A DNA stretch of 64,000 bases from CAIUPE01 sp037131735 (GCA_037131735.1 JBAXQM010000007.1:1-64000), one strand, 5' to 3'. Positions 43,723 to 52,279 are shown, numbered from the stretch's first letter. Program-made: numbers and translations. The notes: generated by a model not told the origin, from the letters alone.

Positions 43723-43798
43723 TGGCTCCTCGAGCAGGACTCGAACCTGCGACCATTCGATTAACAGTCGAACGCTCTACCAGCTGAGCTATCGAGGA
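43723..43798 (-). tRNA. tRNA-Asn (anticodon GUU)
   Basis: The acceptor TCCTCGA pairs with TCGAGGA. The anticodon arm TTCGA/TCGAA has loop CTGTTAA with anticodon GTT (complement of 43763-43765). The D and T arms are regular, and CCA is encoded at 43725-43723. Confidence 0.96.
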
Positions 43799-43812
43799 TC
43801 ACCTGAGGGGAG

Positions 43813-43842
43813 CGGATACATCAGACATGACCCCGGACGCAA
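43813..43842 (-). promoter_or_regulatory. candidate promoter for tRNA-Asn
   Basis: On the minus strand TTGCGT (43842-43837) and TATCCG (43818-43813) are separated by 18 bases, 14 bases before the mature tRNA. It has the same layout as the tRNA-Cys promoter facing away from it. Confidence 0.4.
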
Positions 43843-43934
43843 GAGGAATCGGCCTCGCTTTTCGACAGATCCCGCGCTAATCGACCGAAATACCGCCACA
43901 ACCCATTAAAGTTATGGTTTTGAGATCAAATTGA

Positions 43935-43964
43935 TTGACCAGGCGCGGAGAGTGTCTGTATCTG
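43935..43964 (+). promoter_or_regulatory. candidate promoter for tRNA-Cys
   Basis: TTGACC (5 of 6) and TATCTG are separated by 18 bases, with the -10 box ending 20 bases before the tRNA. The -10 box is weak against the general consensus but resembles that of the divergent tRNA-Asn. Confidence 0.42.
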
Positions 43965-43984
43965 TCCGGCGTCGACCGACACGG

Positions 43985-44058
43985 GGCCTCGTGGCGGAGT
44001 GGTTACGCAGAGGACTGCAAATCCTTGTATCCCGGTTCGATTCCGGGCGAGGCCTCCA
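43985..44058 (+). tRNA. tRNA-Cys (anticodon GCA)
   Basis: The acceptor GGCCTCG pairs with CGAGGCC. The anticodon loop CTGCAAA carries GCA at 44017-44019, with one G-T pair at the top of the anticodon stem. The T arm CCCGG/CCGGG is regular, and TCCA is encoded at the 3' end. Confidence 0.95.
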
Positions 44059-44066
44059 TAAATTCC

Positions 44067-44083
44067 CGGTTATCTTGTAACCG
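44067..44083 (+). other. short hairpin after tRNA-Cys
   Basis: CGGTTA and TAACCG form a perfect 6-bp stem with a 5-base loop, nine bases after the tRNA. Only a weak T-rich stretch follows, so it may be a poor terminator or a 3' processing signal. Confidence 0.4.
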
Positions 44084-44170
44084 TTGGTCGTGTTTCGCGT
44101 GGGTTTGCCGGCGTCTTACGGCTCGTACGAAGTTAAACTGCATAAAAATAGCGTTTTTACATCCGGTTCC

Positions 44171-44200
44171 TTGCGGATCGCGTTGCGACTCTCATATAGG
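44171..44200 (+). promoter_or_regulatory. candidate promoter of tolC
   Basis: TTGCGG and TATAGG lie 18 bases apart, about 46 bases before the tolC start. The -10 box matches 4 of 6 and the -35 box 4 of 6. Confidence 0.4.
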
Positions 44201-44245
44201 AAAAGCGTTAACCATATTCGTTCCCTCATATCCGGTATTGTAATC

Positions 44246-45607
44246 ATGACCTTTTCGCGTCCGCTTTTGGCCTCTGTCGCCGTGCTCGCGTTGACACTTT
44301 CAACAGGTGTCGTTCGCGCCGAGACGATCGAAACGGCACTGGCCCGAGCTTATGCCACCAATGCCGATTTGAATGCGCAGCGGGCAAGTGTGCGGGCCGT
44401 TGACGAACAGGTTCCGCGTGCGAAGTCGGGATATCTGCCGCGCCTCTCGGCTTCAGCTCAGGGTGGCAAAGCGCAGGAAGAGCTCAGCTCTTATGGTATT
44501 CAAAACATTACGCCGAGATCCTTAGGCGTCACTGTTTCACAGAACCTTTATAACGGAAATCGAACTGAAAGTCAGATAAAAGGTGCAGAATCTGGCGTTT
44601 TGGCTGCGCGTGCGGGATTGCGTCAATCTGAACAAACTGTGTTATTGAACGCGGCGACGCAATATATGAACGTCGTACGTGATGAAGCTGTAGTGCGGCT
44701 GCGCACGGCAAATATCAATGTTCTGAAAGAACAATTGCGGCAGACACAAGATCGCTTTCAGGTAGGCGAAGTAACGCGCACTGATGTGGCCCAAGTCGAA
44801 GCGCAACTTGCCGCTGCGGAAGCTGATTTTTCGACAGCGGAGACCAGCCTTGCTGTAAGTCGCGCGTCGTATGGTCAAGTGGTGGGCGCTGAGCCTGTCG
44901 GCTTAGCTGATGCCGAACCGGTTTCAAAAGGTCTGCCCTCAAGCTTGAAAGATGCTTTGAATGCCGGTGAGTCCGCTCATCCGCAGCTTCAGGCCGCGCG
45001 GTTCGCAGTTGAAGTTGCCGAAGCGACCGTCAAATCGACCGAAGGTGAATTGAGGCCAAGTGTCGATTTGCAAGGATCACTTTCACGGTCATGGGAATCT
45101 CGTACTGAAAATGATTGGGGCACGGACGCACGTCTGCTCGGTGTTGTCTCAGTTCCTATATATGAAGCGGGCGAAGTGAGCGCGCGCGTTCGCGCGGCTA
45201 AAGAAATACTTGGTCAACGCCAGCTTGAAGCGGACAGTGCACGTTTGGCCGTTCGCTCGGCAATCGCGGGCGCATGGAGCCAGTTTGAAACGGCGAACGC
45301 CCGTTTGAAATCGGCGAAGGCTCAAATTGCAGCAGCTGAAATTGCTCTCAATGGCGTGCGTGAAGAAGCCAAAGTGGGACAGCGCACGACGCTTGATGTG
45401 TTGATCTCAAGCCAGAACTTGCTTGCCGCTCAGGTTAATCTTGTATCGGCGCAACACGATCGCGTTGTTGCGTCCTACCAAGTCTTGGCATCCGTCGGCC
45501 GTTTGTCGGCTTCGGGTCTCGGTCTCAAAGTCGCAGCTTATGATCCGAAAAAGCATTATGAGGCGAGTAAGGGTCGTGCAACCGGCACGGACCTTTCTGC
45601 TCATTAA
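44246..45607 (+). CDS. tolC: TolC-family outer-membrane channel protein
   Basis: TolC trimers form the outer-membrane duct for type I secretion and efflux pumps. From the ATG at 44246, the first 28 residues form a signal peptide (MTFSRPLLASVAVLALTLST, cleavage after VRA). Two TolC/OEP repeats follow, each with long helices (for example LRQSEQTVLLNAATQYMNVV and SARLAVRSAIAGAWSQFETA). The GQRTTLDVL motif near the end of the second repeat is typical. The frame opens earlier at 44084 but without a signal peptide. Length 453. No pump or ABC exporter gene is adjacent. Confidence 0.92.
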   Translation: MTFSRPLLASVAVLALTLSTGVVRAETIETALARAYATNADLNAQRASVRAVDEQVPRAKSGYLPRLSASAQGGKAQEELSSYGIQNITPRSLGVTVSQNLYNGNRTESQIKGAESGVLAARAGLRQSEQTVLLNAATQYMNVVRDEAVVRLRTANINVLKEQLRQTQDRFQVGEVTRTDVAQVEAQLAAAEADFSTAETSLAVSRASYGQVVGAEPVGLADAEPVSKGLPSSLKDALNAGESAHPQLQAARFAVEVAEATVKSTEGELRPSVDLQGSLSRSWESRTENDWGTDARLLGVVSVPIYEAGEVSARVRAAKEILGQRQLEADSARLAVRSAIAGAWSQFETANARLKSAKAQIAAAEIALNGVREEAKVGQRTTLDVLISSQNLLAAQVNLVSAQHDRVVASYQVLASVGRLSASGLGLKVAAYDPKKHYEASKGRATGTDLSAH

Positions 45608-45711
45608 TTGGGCGATAGTGCTGTATCCGGGGATTTATCGACAGGCTCGCTGACCTTGGGCCTTGCTGTTCTGCGTAAGGGCGTTTTAATGTCCTCGCCG
45701 AAAGAGAGAAT

Positions 45712-46338
45712 ATGATGTCTGCCGCAACTGCCCGTAACGCTGAACCGACGATGGAGGACATTCTCGCCTCCATTCGGAAAATCATTTCTGATGATCTTGA
45801 GGGTGGCGGAACGCGGCCAGCGGCCGATGATCAGCAGGGTTCCTCGGCAGATATCTATGATTTGGCCGACCAGATGGCTTTTCAAGCACAGAAAGAAGCA
45901 GCTCTCTCGAGTCCGCTCGGTGCGGTTGATCAGCGGATTGATAGTGCGCCCGAGCGGACTGAGGCGCAGCAAATTGTTTCTGACCCGGTCGCGGTTGTGA
46001 CCGAATTGGCGGCGCGGATGCGCAGCGCAGTAGAAGCGGCGCGCCCTGACCGCGTCGAACGTGCGGCTCAAGCCCCGGTTGAAGCGCCGCCGGTTCCTGA
46101 AAAGACCCTGTCGCTTTCCCCGAATGTTCAAAACACGATTGCGTCGGCGTTAGAGACGCTCCGCCAAGTTCCGGTAACGCCGCCCGCGCCATCGCCTGAG
46201 GCGGTGGACACCGTGCTGCGCTCAATCGTCGAGTCCGCCTTGCGTCCGGTTCTGGGGCAATGGCTTGATGCCAATCTGCCGGGCATTGTTGAGCGGCTTG
46301 TGAAAGCTGAAATCGAGCGGATCGCGCGCGAACGCTAA
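45712..46338 (+). CDS. PopZ-like polar organising protein (DUF2497)
   Basis: PopZ forms a polymeric matrix at alphaproteobacterial cell poles and anchors the chromosome origin through ParB. The 208-residue protein has the family pattern: an N-terminal helix EPTMEDILASIRKIISDD (residues about 11-28), a long disordered Pro/Ala/acidic middle, and C-terminal oligomerisation helices ending LGQWLDANLPGIVERLVKAE. Length is close to Caulobacter PopZ (177). Starts at 45712 and 45715 are equivalent. It lies 104 bases after tolC and upstream of valS, a conserved neighbour. Confidence 0.88.
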   Translation: MMSAATARNAEPTMEDILASIRKIISDDLEGGGTRPAADDQQGSSADIYDLADQMAFQAQKEAALSSPLGAVDQRIDSAPERTEAQQIVSDPVAVVTELAARMRSAVEAARPDRVERAAQAPVEAPPVPEKTLSLSPNVQNTIASALETLRQVPVTPPAPSPEAVDTVLRSIVESALRPVLGQWLDANLPGIVERLVKAEIERIARER

Positions 46339-46369
46339 CCCTCCCTTGGCCTATTTCCGGCTTGCGGCG

Positions 46370-46398
46370 TTGACAGGCCGCCCTTGCTCCGCTTTCTA
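46370..46398 (+). promoter_or_regulatory. candidate promoter of valS
   Basis: A perfect -35 box TTGACA is followed 17 bases later by a poor -10 box TTTCTA, about 50 bases before the valS start. Confidence 0.38.
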
Positions 46399-46448
46399 GC
46401 GCCTTTATTACGCGCAATAGGGCCGATTCCGGCCAGGATGATCATATT

Positions 46449-49265
46449 ATGATGGACAATCGGTTCGATCCGGCAGCAGTCGAAGCCCGCATTCGCGACG
46501 TGTGGGAGAAGGAAGGCGCGTTTAAAGCCGGACGTGCGGATAGGGCAGGGGCCAAGCCCTATACGATTGTCATTCCGCCACCGAATGTGACGGGCTCACT
46601 CCATATGGGGCACGCGCTCAACAATACGCTGCAGGATATTCTCTGCCGTTTCGAGCGCATGCGCGGACGCGATGTGCTCTGGCAACCCGGCACCGACCAC
46701 GCAGGGATCGCGACGCAGATGGTGGTTGAACGCCAGCTTGCCGAGCGCAAGGAAACATCTCGTCGCGATATGGGCCGTGAAAAATTTCTTGAACGCGTGT
46801 GGTCGTGGAAAGAAGAATCTGGCGGCCTGATCATCAATCAGTTGAAGCGCCTTGGCGCATCTTGTGATTGGTCCCGCGAACGATTCACCATGGGCAAGAA
46901 TGGCGCGGCCGACGACCAAATGGTGCGTGCGGTCACGAAAGTCTTCGTCGAGCTCTATAACAAAAAGCTCATCTACAAAGACAAGCGCCTTGTGAACTGG
47001 GATCCGCATTTTGAATCGGCGATTTCCGATTTGGAAGTCGTGCAGGTCGAGAAGAAGGGTTCGTTCAAATTCACGCGTGGCGATGAAGCGACGTTCAATC
47101 CCGATGCGCTTCAAAAAGCGCTCGCTAAAGATCCGCACGGGCATCTCTATTATTTTAATTATCCGGTTGAAGGCGAAACCTATGATCCGGAAAATCCTAA
47201 GACATTCGTGCCGATTGCGACAACGCGTCCCGAAACAATGCTAGGCGATACCGCGATTGCGATTCATCCCGAGAACGAGAAGCTCAAACATCTCATCGGC
47301 AAGCATATCATTCTGCCCCTCGTCGGTCGTCGCGTGCCTGTTGTTGCGGATGATTATGCCGATCCTGATAAAGGCACAGGCGCGGTGAAGATCACGCCTG
47401 CGCATGACTTCAACGATTTCGAAGTTGGCAAGCGTCACAACATTCCGGCCATCAATGTACTGACGCGCCAAGCGAAGATGTTTGTCTTGAACAACGACAC
47501 CTTCACGCCTGACGCAAATACGCTTTCCGCTGATGTTAAAGCACTTGAAGGGCTTGACCGTTATGACGCACGCAAGCGTGTAGTGGCGATGGTGCATGAT
47601 GCAGGCTATCTTGCGAAGGTTGAACCCTATGCGAGCCAAGTGCCGCATGGCGATCGTTCGAATTCCGCGATTGAACCCTATCTCACAGACCAATGGTATG
47701 TGGATGCGAAGACGCTTGCCCAAGACGCGCTTGAAAGCGTGCGTTCGGGGCGTACAAAATTCGTACCCGAGAATTGGACGAAGACCTATTATCAATGGCT
47801 CGAGAATATCGAGCCATGGTGCGTCTCGCGCCAACTCTGGTGGGGCCATCAGATTCCGGCATGGTATGGTCCGGATGGAAAAGTGTTTGTCGCATCAGAC
47901 GAGCATGATACGCGTGCTGACGCTGAAAAACATTACGGCGCGAAGACCGAATTGACACGCGACGAAGACGTACTCGACACGTGGTTCTCATCCGCGCTCT
48001 GGCCGTTCTCGACTTTGGGTTGGCCGGATGAAACGCCGGAACTCGCGCGCTATTATCCGACGGATGTGCTCGTCACCGGCTTCGACATCATTTTCTTCTG
48101 GGTTGCTCGCATGATGATGATGGGCGATCACTTTATGAAAAAGGAACCGTTCCACACGGTCTATATTCACGCGCTCGTCCGCGACGAGAAGGGCGCGAAA
48201 ATGTCGAAGTCAAAGGGCAATGTGATTGATCCGCTCGATCTCATTGATACTTATGGCGCCGATGCGTTGCGCTTCACTTTGTCGGCAATGGCCGCGCAAG
48301 GCCGCGATATCAAACTTTCGACACAGCGTATCGAAGGCTATCGAAATTTCGCAACAAAGCTCTGGAATGCCGCACGTTTTGCCGAGATGAATGGCTGCGC
48401 GCGTGTTGCGGGTTTTGATCCCAAAGCCGTCAAGCTCTCTTTGAATCGTTGGGCGATTGGTGAATTGGCGACGGCGACCGCTGAAATCACACGGGCGATT
48501 GAAGCCTATCGTTTCAATGATGCCGCGAATGCCGCCTATCGTTTTACATGGAATGTATATTGCGATTGGTATCTCGAACTCGCAAAGCCCGTTTTCATGG
48601 GCGAAGACGAGGCAGCGAAATCAGAAACGCGTGCAAGTGTTGCTTTTGTTCTCGACGGCATTCTAAAAATTCTTCATCCGTTCATGCCTTATCTCACGGA
48701 AGAACTCTGGGCGATCAAAGGGGCTGAAGGGCCAAAGCGCGAAACAATTTTGGCGCTGACCGATTGGCCGTCGATGGAGGGATTGCTCGCTCCCGATGCA
48801 GAAGCTGAAATTGGGTGGCTTGTCGATCTCGTGACTGAAATTCGTTCTGCACGCAATGAAATCAATGTGCCAGCGAGCACGCAGATTCCATTGGTTCTCG
48901 TCGGAGCGTCGGCTGCCACACGCGATCGCGCCATGCGGTGGTCGGATATGCTTAAACGTCTTGCGCGTCTCTCGGATGTTTCCTTCGCCGATCAAGCCCC
49001 GCCGCAATCGGCACAAATGGTGATCCGCGGAGAAGTCTCGGCTCTGCCGCTTGCGGGCGTGATTGATATTGGTGCGGAACAAGCACGATTGAAAAAAGAG
49101 CTCGAGAAGATAGCGAGCGAAATTTCAAAGATTGGCGCGAAGCTCGGCAATGCCGATTTCATGGCGCGCGCGCCGGAAGAGATCATTGAAGAGCAACAAG
49201 AGCGCCGCGCTGAATTTGCCGAGCGGCAGATTAAGCTTAGCGAGGCTTTGTCGCGGCTTTCATAG
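46449..49265 (+). CDS. valS: valyl-tRNA synthetase
   Basis: ValS charges tRNA-Val. It is a class I synthetase with the HIGH-type motif HMGH at 52-55 (PPNVTGSLHMGH) and KMSKS at 584-588. The editing (CP1) domain includes TTRPETMLGDTA. A C-terminal coiled coil (about 870-938), rich in Lys and Glu, binds the tRNA. Length 938 is normal. The start has two successive ATG codons at 46449 and 46452. It follows the popZ-like gene by 110 bases and converges on a DUF4864 gene. Confidence 0.97.
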   Translation: MMDNRFDPAAVEARIRDVWEKEGAFKAGRADRAGAKPYTIVIPPPNVTGSLHMGHALNNTLQDILCRFERMRGRDVLWQPGTDHAGIATQMVVERQLAERKETSRRDMGREKFLERVWSWKEESGGLIINQLKRLGASCDWSRERFTMGKNGAADDQMVRAVTKVFVELYNKKLIYKDKRLVNWDPHFESAISDLEVVQVEKKGSFKFTRGDEATFNPDALQKALAKDPHGHLYYFNYPVEGETYDPENPKTFVPIATTRPETMLGDTAIAIHPENEKLKHLIGKHIILPLVGRRVPVVADDYADPDKGTGAVKITPAHDFNDFEVGKRHNIPAINVLTRQAKMFVLNNDTFTPDANTLSADVKALEGLDRYDARKRVVAMVHDAGYLAKVEPYASQVPHGDRSNSAIEPYLTDQWYVDAKTLAQDALESVRSGRTKFVPENWTKTYYQWLENIEPWCVSRQLWWGHQIPAWYGPDGKVFVASDEHDTRADAEKHYGAKTELTRDEDVLDTWFSSALWPFSTLGWPDETPELARYYPTDVLVTGFDIIFFWVARMMMMGDHFMKKEPFHTVYIHALVRDEKGAKMSKSKGNVIDPLDLIDTYGADALRFTLSAMAAQGRDIKLSTQRIEGYRNFATKLWNAARFAEMNGCARVAGFDPKAVKLSLNRWAIGELATATAEITRAIEAYRFNDAANAAYRFTWNVYCDWYLELAKPVFMGEDEAAKSETRASVAFVLDGILKILHPFMPYLTEELWAIKGAEGPKRETILALTDWPSMEGLLAPDAEAEIGWLVDLVTEIRSARNEINVPASTQIPLVLVGASAATRDRAMRWSDMLKRLARLSDVSFADQAPPQSAQMVIRGEVSALPLAGVIDIGAEQARLKKELEKIASEISKIGAKLGNADFMARAPEEIIEEQQERRAEFAERQIKLSEALSRLS

Positions 49266-49272
49266 CAAACCT

Positions 49273-49692
49273 TTAAACTATTCCTTCGCTCTTCAAAATC
49301 CGGCAGCCGGTGATTTTCCATTCACCGGCGCTGTCGCGCTCGAGTGTATAGAGTGCATTCCAGACGCGCCCCTGTTCGTCAGTCAATTTTACGATCTGCG
49401 AAATGCCTGTTTCGGTTGTTATTGGCTCGGCAAAGCTCCATGATTTTGCGCGATAGACGGGCGGGTAACCCGTGCGCACCATCTCCATGAAAATCGATTT
49501 TGAGGGAAAGAGCTGTTTGATCATGTCTGATGCATGATCATAAGCACGCGTATCATCATCTTTGCCGAAGGCATCGAGCTGGTCGGCGATGACTGATTGG
49601 ATCTCACTTGTCGTGTCTGCGCGCGCGGCGGGAAGAGATAGGCCGACGAGAAGAATGATAAAGGCGAGGCGGGAGATGATCGTCATAACCAT
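49273..49692 (-). CDS. exported DUF4864 protein
   Basis: This small secreted protein of unknown function has a signal peptide at residues 1-25 (IISRLAFIILLVGLSLPAARA). The mature part of about 114 residues fits DUF4864: SEIQSVIADQLDAFGKDDDT, then AYDHASDMIKQLFPS, and a conserved end NALYTLERDSAGEWKITGC. It resembles NTF2-like folds in layout, but that is inference. It lies 22 bases downstream of the TusA-like gene and may share its message. Confidence 0.78.
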   Translation of the reverse strand: MVMTIISRLAFIILLVGLSLPAARADTTSEIQSVIADQLDAFGKDDDTRAYDHASDMIKQLFPSKSIFMEMVRTGYPPVYRAKSWSFAEPITTETGISQIVKLTDEQGRVWNALYTLERDSAGEWKITGCRILKSEGIV

Positions 49693-49714
49693 GAGGCGCT
49701 CTCCTAAAGGGTTC

Positions 49715-49939
49715 TCAACTTTTCTCGATCAGAAATGACAGGTTTTCATCGGTACGTGTCTGCTCGATGAGCCGATCACCGGTTCCCTGCAAAGCATGGG
49801 GAATATCAATGGCCGCCATCGGATCGGTCGCAAGCACGTGAAGGTGCTCGCCGCTTTTGAGGCGTGAGAGAGCCTTGCGCGTGCGCAACGCCGGTAGCGG
49901 GCATTTGAGACCCTTCAAATCTAGTGTAGTCACCGTCAT
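49715..49939 (-). CDS. TusA-family sulfur carrier protein
   Basis: TusA-like proteins carry sulfur as a cysteine persulfide for tRNA thiolation and molybdenum-cofactor synthesis. The 74-residue protein has the defining Cys13-Pro pair in DLKGLKCPLPALRTRKAL and the compact alpha/beta fold pattern (GEHLHVLATDPMAAIDIPHA). I use the ATG at 49939. The frame extends 21 codons upstream, but that would overlap the mobB promoter. It is divergent from mobB, which supports a link to molybdenum-cofactor sulfuration. Confidence 0.87.
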   Translation of the reverse strand: MTVTTLDLKGLKCPLPALRTRKALSRLKSGEHLHVLATDPMAAIDIPHALQGTGDRLIEQTRTDENLSFLIEKS

Positions 49940-50007
49940 GCGCCCACTTTTGACAAATTGGGGCGATCCCGTCAAAGCGGGTGTGGTTGCGTTTAAGGGC
50001 AAACGAA

Positions 50008-50535
50008 ATGCGGATTATCGGATTGGCAGGGTGGAGCGGCGCGGGGAAGACGACGTTGATCAAACGGCTCTTGCCCTGTCTGGTCTCGCGCGGGCTTTCC
50101 GTTTCCACGGTCAAACACGCGCATCACCGTTTTGATATTGATCACCCGGGAAAGGATTCCTTTGCGCATCGCGAAGCGGGCGCCAAAGAAGTGCTAATCG
50201 TATCAGGCGAGCGATTTGCCCTCATGCATGAATTGCGTGGCGATGATGAACCGGAACTCAAAAACTTGCTTTCGCTCATGACGCCTGTTGATCTCGTTAT
50301 TGTTGAGGGATTCAAATCAGAGGCCTATCCGAAAATCGAAATTCATCGGGTGGAGAATGGCAAAGCCTTTCTTCATCCAGAAGATACGATGATTGTGGCA
50401 GTGGCGAGCGATCAACCTGAACTGATTACTGACCGGCCTTCATTTGACCTCGCAGACATAGAGGCGATTGCGGATTTAATTGTCGTCCATGCAAAGCCTG
50501 TTGAAGAGGTGATGGGCGCGCTTACGCGCTCTTAA
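50008..50535 (+). CDS. mobB: molybdopterin-guanine dinucleotide biosynthesis adaptor MobB
   Basis: MobB is a GTP-binding helper of MobA in attaching GMP to molybdopterin. The P-loop is GWSGAGKTT at residues 8-16. KHAHHRFDIDHPGKDS and VDLVIVEGFKSEAYPKIEI are family marks. Start at the ATG at 50008 (175 residues); an upstream GTG is in frame. The gene ends inside the convergent mobA, overlapping it by 14 bases. Confidence 0.93.
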   Translation: MRIIGLAGWSGAGKTTLIKRLLPCLVSRGLSVSTVKHAHHRFDIDHPGKDSFAHREAGAKEVLIVSGERFALMHELRGDDEPELKNLLSLMTPVDLVIVEGFKSEAYPKIEIHRVENGKAFLHPEDTMIVAVASDQPELITDRPSFDLADIEAIADLIVVHAKPVEEVMGALTRS

Positions 50536-51139
50536 TCCGCTTCACACGCAACACGGCTTCCGCGAGATCATCCGGCGCATTGATATTGAAAAACGGATCA
50601 TGTTGATCCGTCCATTCCACTGTTTCAAAGCCGATATGATGCGCGAGGCCGCGTAAAGAGCGGTCGTTATTGTCACTTTCATCGGCTTCAAGCAACACAT
50701 GAGGTGAGAGGGGCCAAAGTCCTGTTGAATAATGGATTTGTCCTTTTGACGCCGCGAAGATGCATGACGGTGATGGTGATCGCGCGACACTCAGGCGGCT
50801 AAAAAGATCCGAGGGAATAAAGGGCGTATCGCCTGCCAGAAGCGCCACATGGCTTGCATCTGGAACGGTTGCTTTGGCCCATTCTAGAGCTGATCGCAGC
50901 CCTGTCAGCGGGCCTTGATCTGCAACGGGGTCCGGCAGCAGCGGGAAGCCAAATGAGCGATAGGGTTCCAGATCGGCGCGTGTCGCCAGTGCGATGTGAG
51001 GCGTCTGTGGGGCGAGGATGTCGATCACGTAGCTAAGCAGGGGGCGGCCTGCCAAAGGCATCATAGGTTTATCCACGCCACCCATCCGGCGTCCGGCACC
51101 GCCAACCAAAATGACAGCAGGGATCACGTCACCCGACAT
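50522..51139 (-). CDS. mobA: molybdenum cofactor guanylyltransferase MobA
   Basis: MobA transfers GMP from GTP to Mo-molybdopterin, making the MGD cofactor used by DMSO-reductase-family enzymes. The nucleotidyltransferase motif VGGAGRRMGGVDKPM lies at about 12-26. DPVADQGPLTGL and LAGDTPFIP follow. I prefer the ATG at 51139 (205 residues) over a GTG at 51154. It is downstream of hsp20, and its own leader contains a hairpin. A likely client is the molybdopterin oxidoreductase at 58.7-60.8 kb. Confidence 0.92.
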   Translation of the reverse strand: MSGDVIPAVILVGGAGRRMGGVDKPMMPLAGRPLLSYVIDILAPQTPHIALATRADLEPYRSFGFPLLPDPVADQGPLTGLRSALEWAKATVPDASHVALLAGDTPFIPSDLFSRLSVARSPSPSCIFAASKGQIHYSTGLWPLSPHVLLEADESDNNDRSLRGLAHHIGFETVEWTDQHDPFFNINAPDDLAEAVLRVKRIKSA

Positions 51140-51145
51140 AAACAG

Positions 51146-51175
51146 CCCCGACACGAAATGAGTTTCGCATCGGGG
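51146..51175 (-). other. hairpin between hsp20 and mobA
   Basis: CCCCGA with TCGGGG (6 bp) and CGAAA with TTTCG (5 bp) form two stacked stems, separated by a small symmetric internal loop, with a 4-base loop TGAG. It lies between the hsp20 stop and the mobA start and abuts the latter. There is no T run, so it may be a weak terminator or control mobA translation. Confidence 0.5.
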
Positions 51176-51204
51176 TCATGGCATAGTTCAGGGCGAAGTC
51201 ACAA

Positions 51205-51684
51205 TCATGACGCGGTTTTGACCGGTATCTCTTTCGCCTTTGCGCGGATTTCAGCCGGCTTTTTGACGAGGATTTTCAGGACGCCGTGATCATATTTAGC
51301 GTCGATTGCATCGGATGCGGGCTCGAAATCGAGCGGAATGGTGCGGCTAAAGGCACCAAAGCTCCGTTCGCTCACATAAAAATCCTTACCCTTTTGTTCA
51401 GCCTCTTTTTTCTTTTCACCACTGATGATTAGGCAATTTCCCTCAAGCGATACGGAAATGTCTTTTTCAGAAACGCCCGGCAATTCTGCCGTCACTTCGA
51501 TGTTATCTTTCGTCTCCGCTAGATCGAGCGAGGGCATCGCCATGAAATGACCGTTGGGCTCGCTATCCGGTAGGCGGCGCTCGATCATGCCGAACATATC
51601 CTGCATGTCACGCCGAAGAGACTGGAAGGGATCGAATTGGGCACCCCGGTTGTTGGTCCACAATGAGGGAATCAAAGACCGCAT
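51205..51684 (-). CDS. small heat-shock protein, Hsp20 family
   Basis: Hsp20 proteins bind unfolding proteins without ATP. The 159-residue protein has a short N-terminal region, the alpha-crystallin domain from about residue 45 to 140 (ETKDNIEVTAELPGVSEKDI, then RSFGAFSRTIPLD and DHGVLKILVKK), and a short tail with the IPV motif for oligomer contacts. The ATG at 51684 has a perfect AAGGAG ribosome site. The open frame extends further upstream without similarity. The ribosome site can pair with an upstream sequence, suggesting a heat-sensitive leader. Confidence 0.93.
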   Translation of the reverse strand: MRSLIPSLWTNNRGAQFDPFQSLRRDMQDMFGMIERRLPDSEPNGHFMAMPSLDLAETKDNIEVTAELPGVSEKDISVSLEGNCLIISGEKKKEAEQKGKDFYVSERSFGAFSRTIPLDFEPASDAIDAKYDHGVLKILVKKPAEIRAKAKEIPVKTAS

Positions 51685-51689
51685 GAGAA

Positions 51690-51728
51690 CGCTCCTTATT
51701 TTTGATGACGATGACGGAAGGGGGAGCG
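51690..51728 (-). promoter_or_regulatory. possible RNA thermometer masking the hsp20 ribosome site
   Basis: In the minus-strand message CGCTCC (51728-51723) can pair with GGAGCG (51695-51690), the core of the ribosome site. A loop of 27 bases lies between, and a shifted pairing CCTT with AAGG is also possible. Such masking is known for rhizobial small heat-shock genes (ROSE elements). I see no clear ROSE consensus here. Confidence 0.35.
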
Positions 51729-51922
51729 CGCGGCCCGTCGCAAGGCCGGACATTAAATGACAACCTAGCAGGGGGTCTGCCGCTTTTCCTTGACCCATCT
51801 CAAGCTTTCGGCCGATAGAGAGGGGCCCCGCTTTGGCGGGTGTCATGAGGCGTTCATGATCCGGGCCATTTCTTCTTTTCCGGTTTTCATGGTTTCATGA
51901 GTCGTCTCGAGGAGATTCGCCT

Positions 51923-52279
51923 ATGGCATCCACCGTTATAGAAGTGGCACTCAAGGATCTGGATGAGGCGGAATCCGATCGCATCGAGCAGCTCGTTGAA
52001 ACTTTGGCCAATGACATCATTCCGTCGCTCTCCGAGGCGGCGGGCGTGTCAGGGACCGATCTCGCCGCAAGGTTGATGGCCGAACTCGGCTATATCGTTG
52101 GTTATACGAGCCATCCCGCTGATGCGCTTGATGTTTTGGCCGCCACTGGTCAGGCCGTGCGGACGGGCGTTGCTGAGGCTGAAGCACTGGCAGCGGCTGA
52201 TGGTGCTGAGTCGGGCGAGGAAAGCGAGCGCGAAGCCACTTGGGCGCCGCGCACTAAAACGGGCGGTAATCTTCATTAA
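51923..52279 (+). CDS. hypothetical acidic protein
   Basis: I do not recognise this gene. The 118-residue product is acidic and alanine-rich, with no signal peptide or membrane segment. Predicted helices run through most of it (EAESDRIEQLVETLANDII and GTDLAARLMAELGYIVGY), with a charged low-complexity tail. A good ribosome site (GAGGAGA) 9 bases before the ATG and codon use like its neighbours support it as real. It is divergent from hsp20, with tRNA-Lys behind it. Confidence 0.65.
   Translation: MASTVIEVALKDLDEAESDRIEQLVETLANDIIPSLSEAAGVSGTDLAARLMAELGYIVGYTSHPADALDVLAATGQAVRTGVAEAEALAAADGAESGEESEREATWAPRTKTGGNLH

Noticed and set aside
45604..46417. Long minus-strand frames (175 and 211 codons) over the popZ-like gene
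   Set aside because: They mirror the Pro/Ala-rich low-complexity middle of the PopZ-like protein, which has clear conserved ends on the plus strand.
51685..51922. RpoH (heat-shock sigma) promoter for hsp20
   Set aside because: CTTG-type -35 sequences occur, but no -10 box at acceptable spacing matches the alphaproteobacterial consensus.
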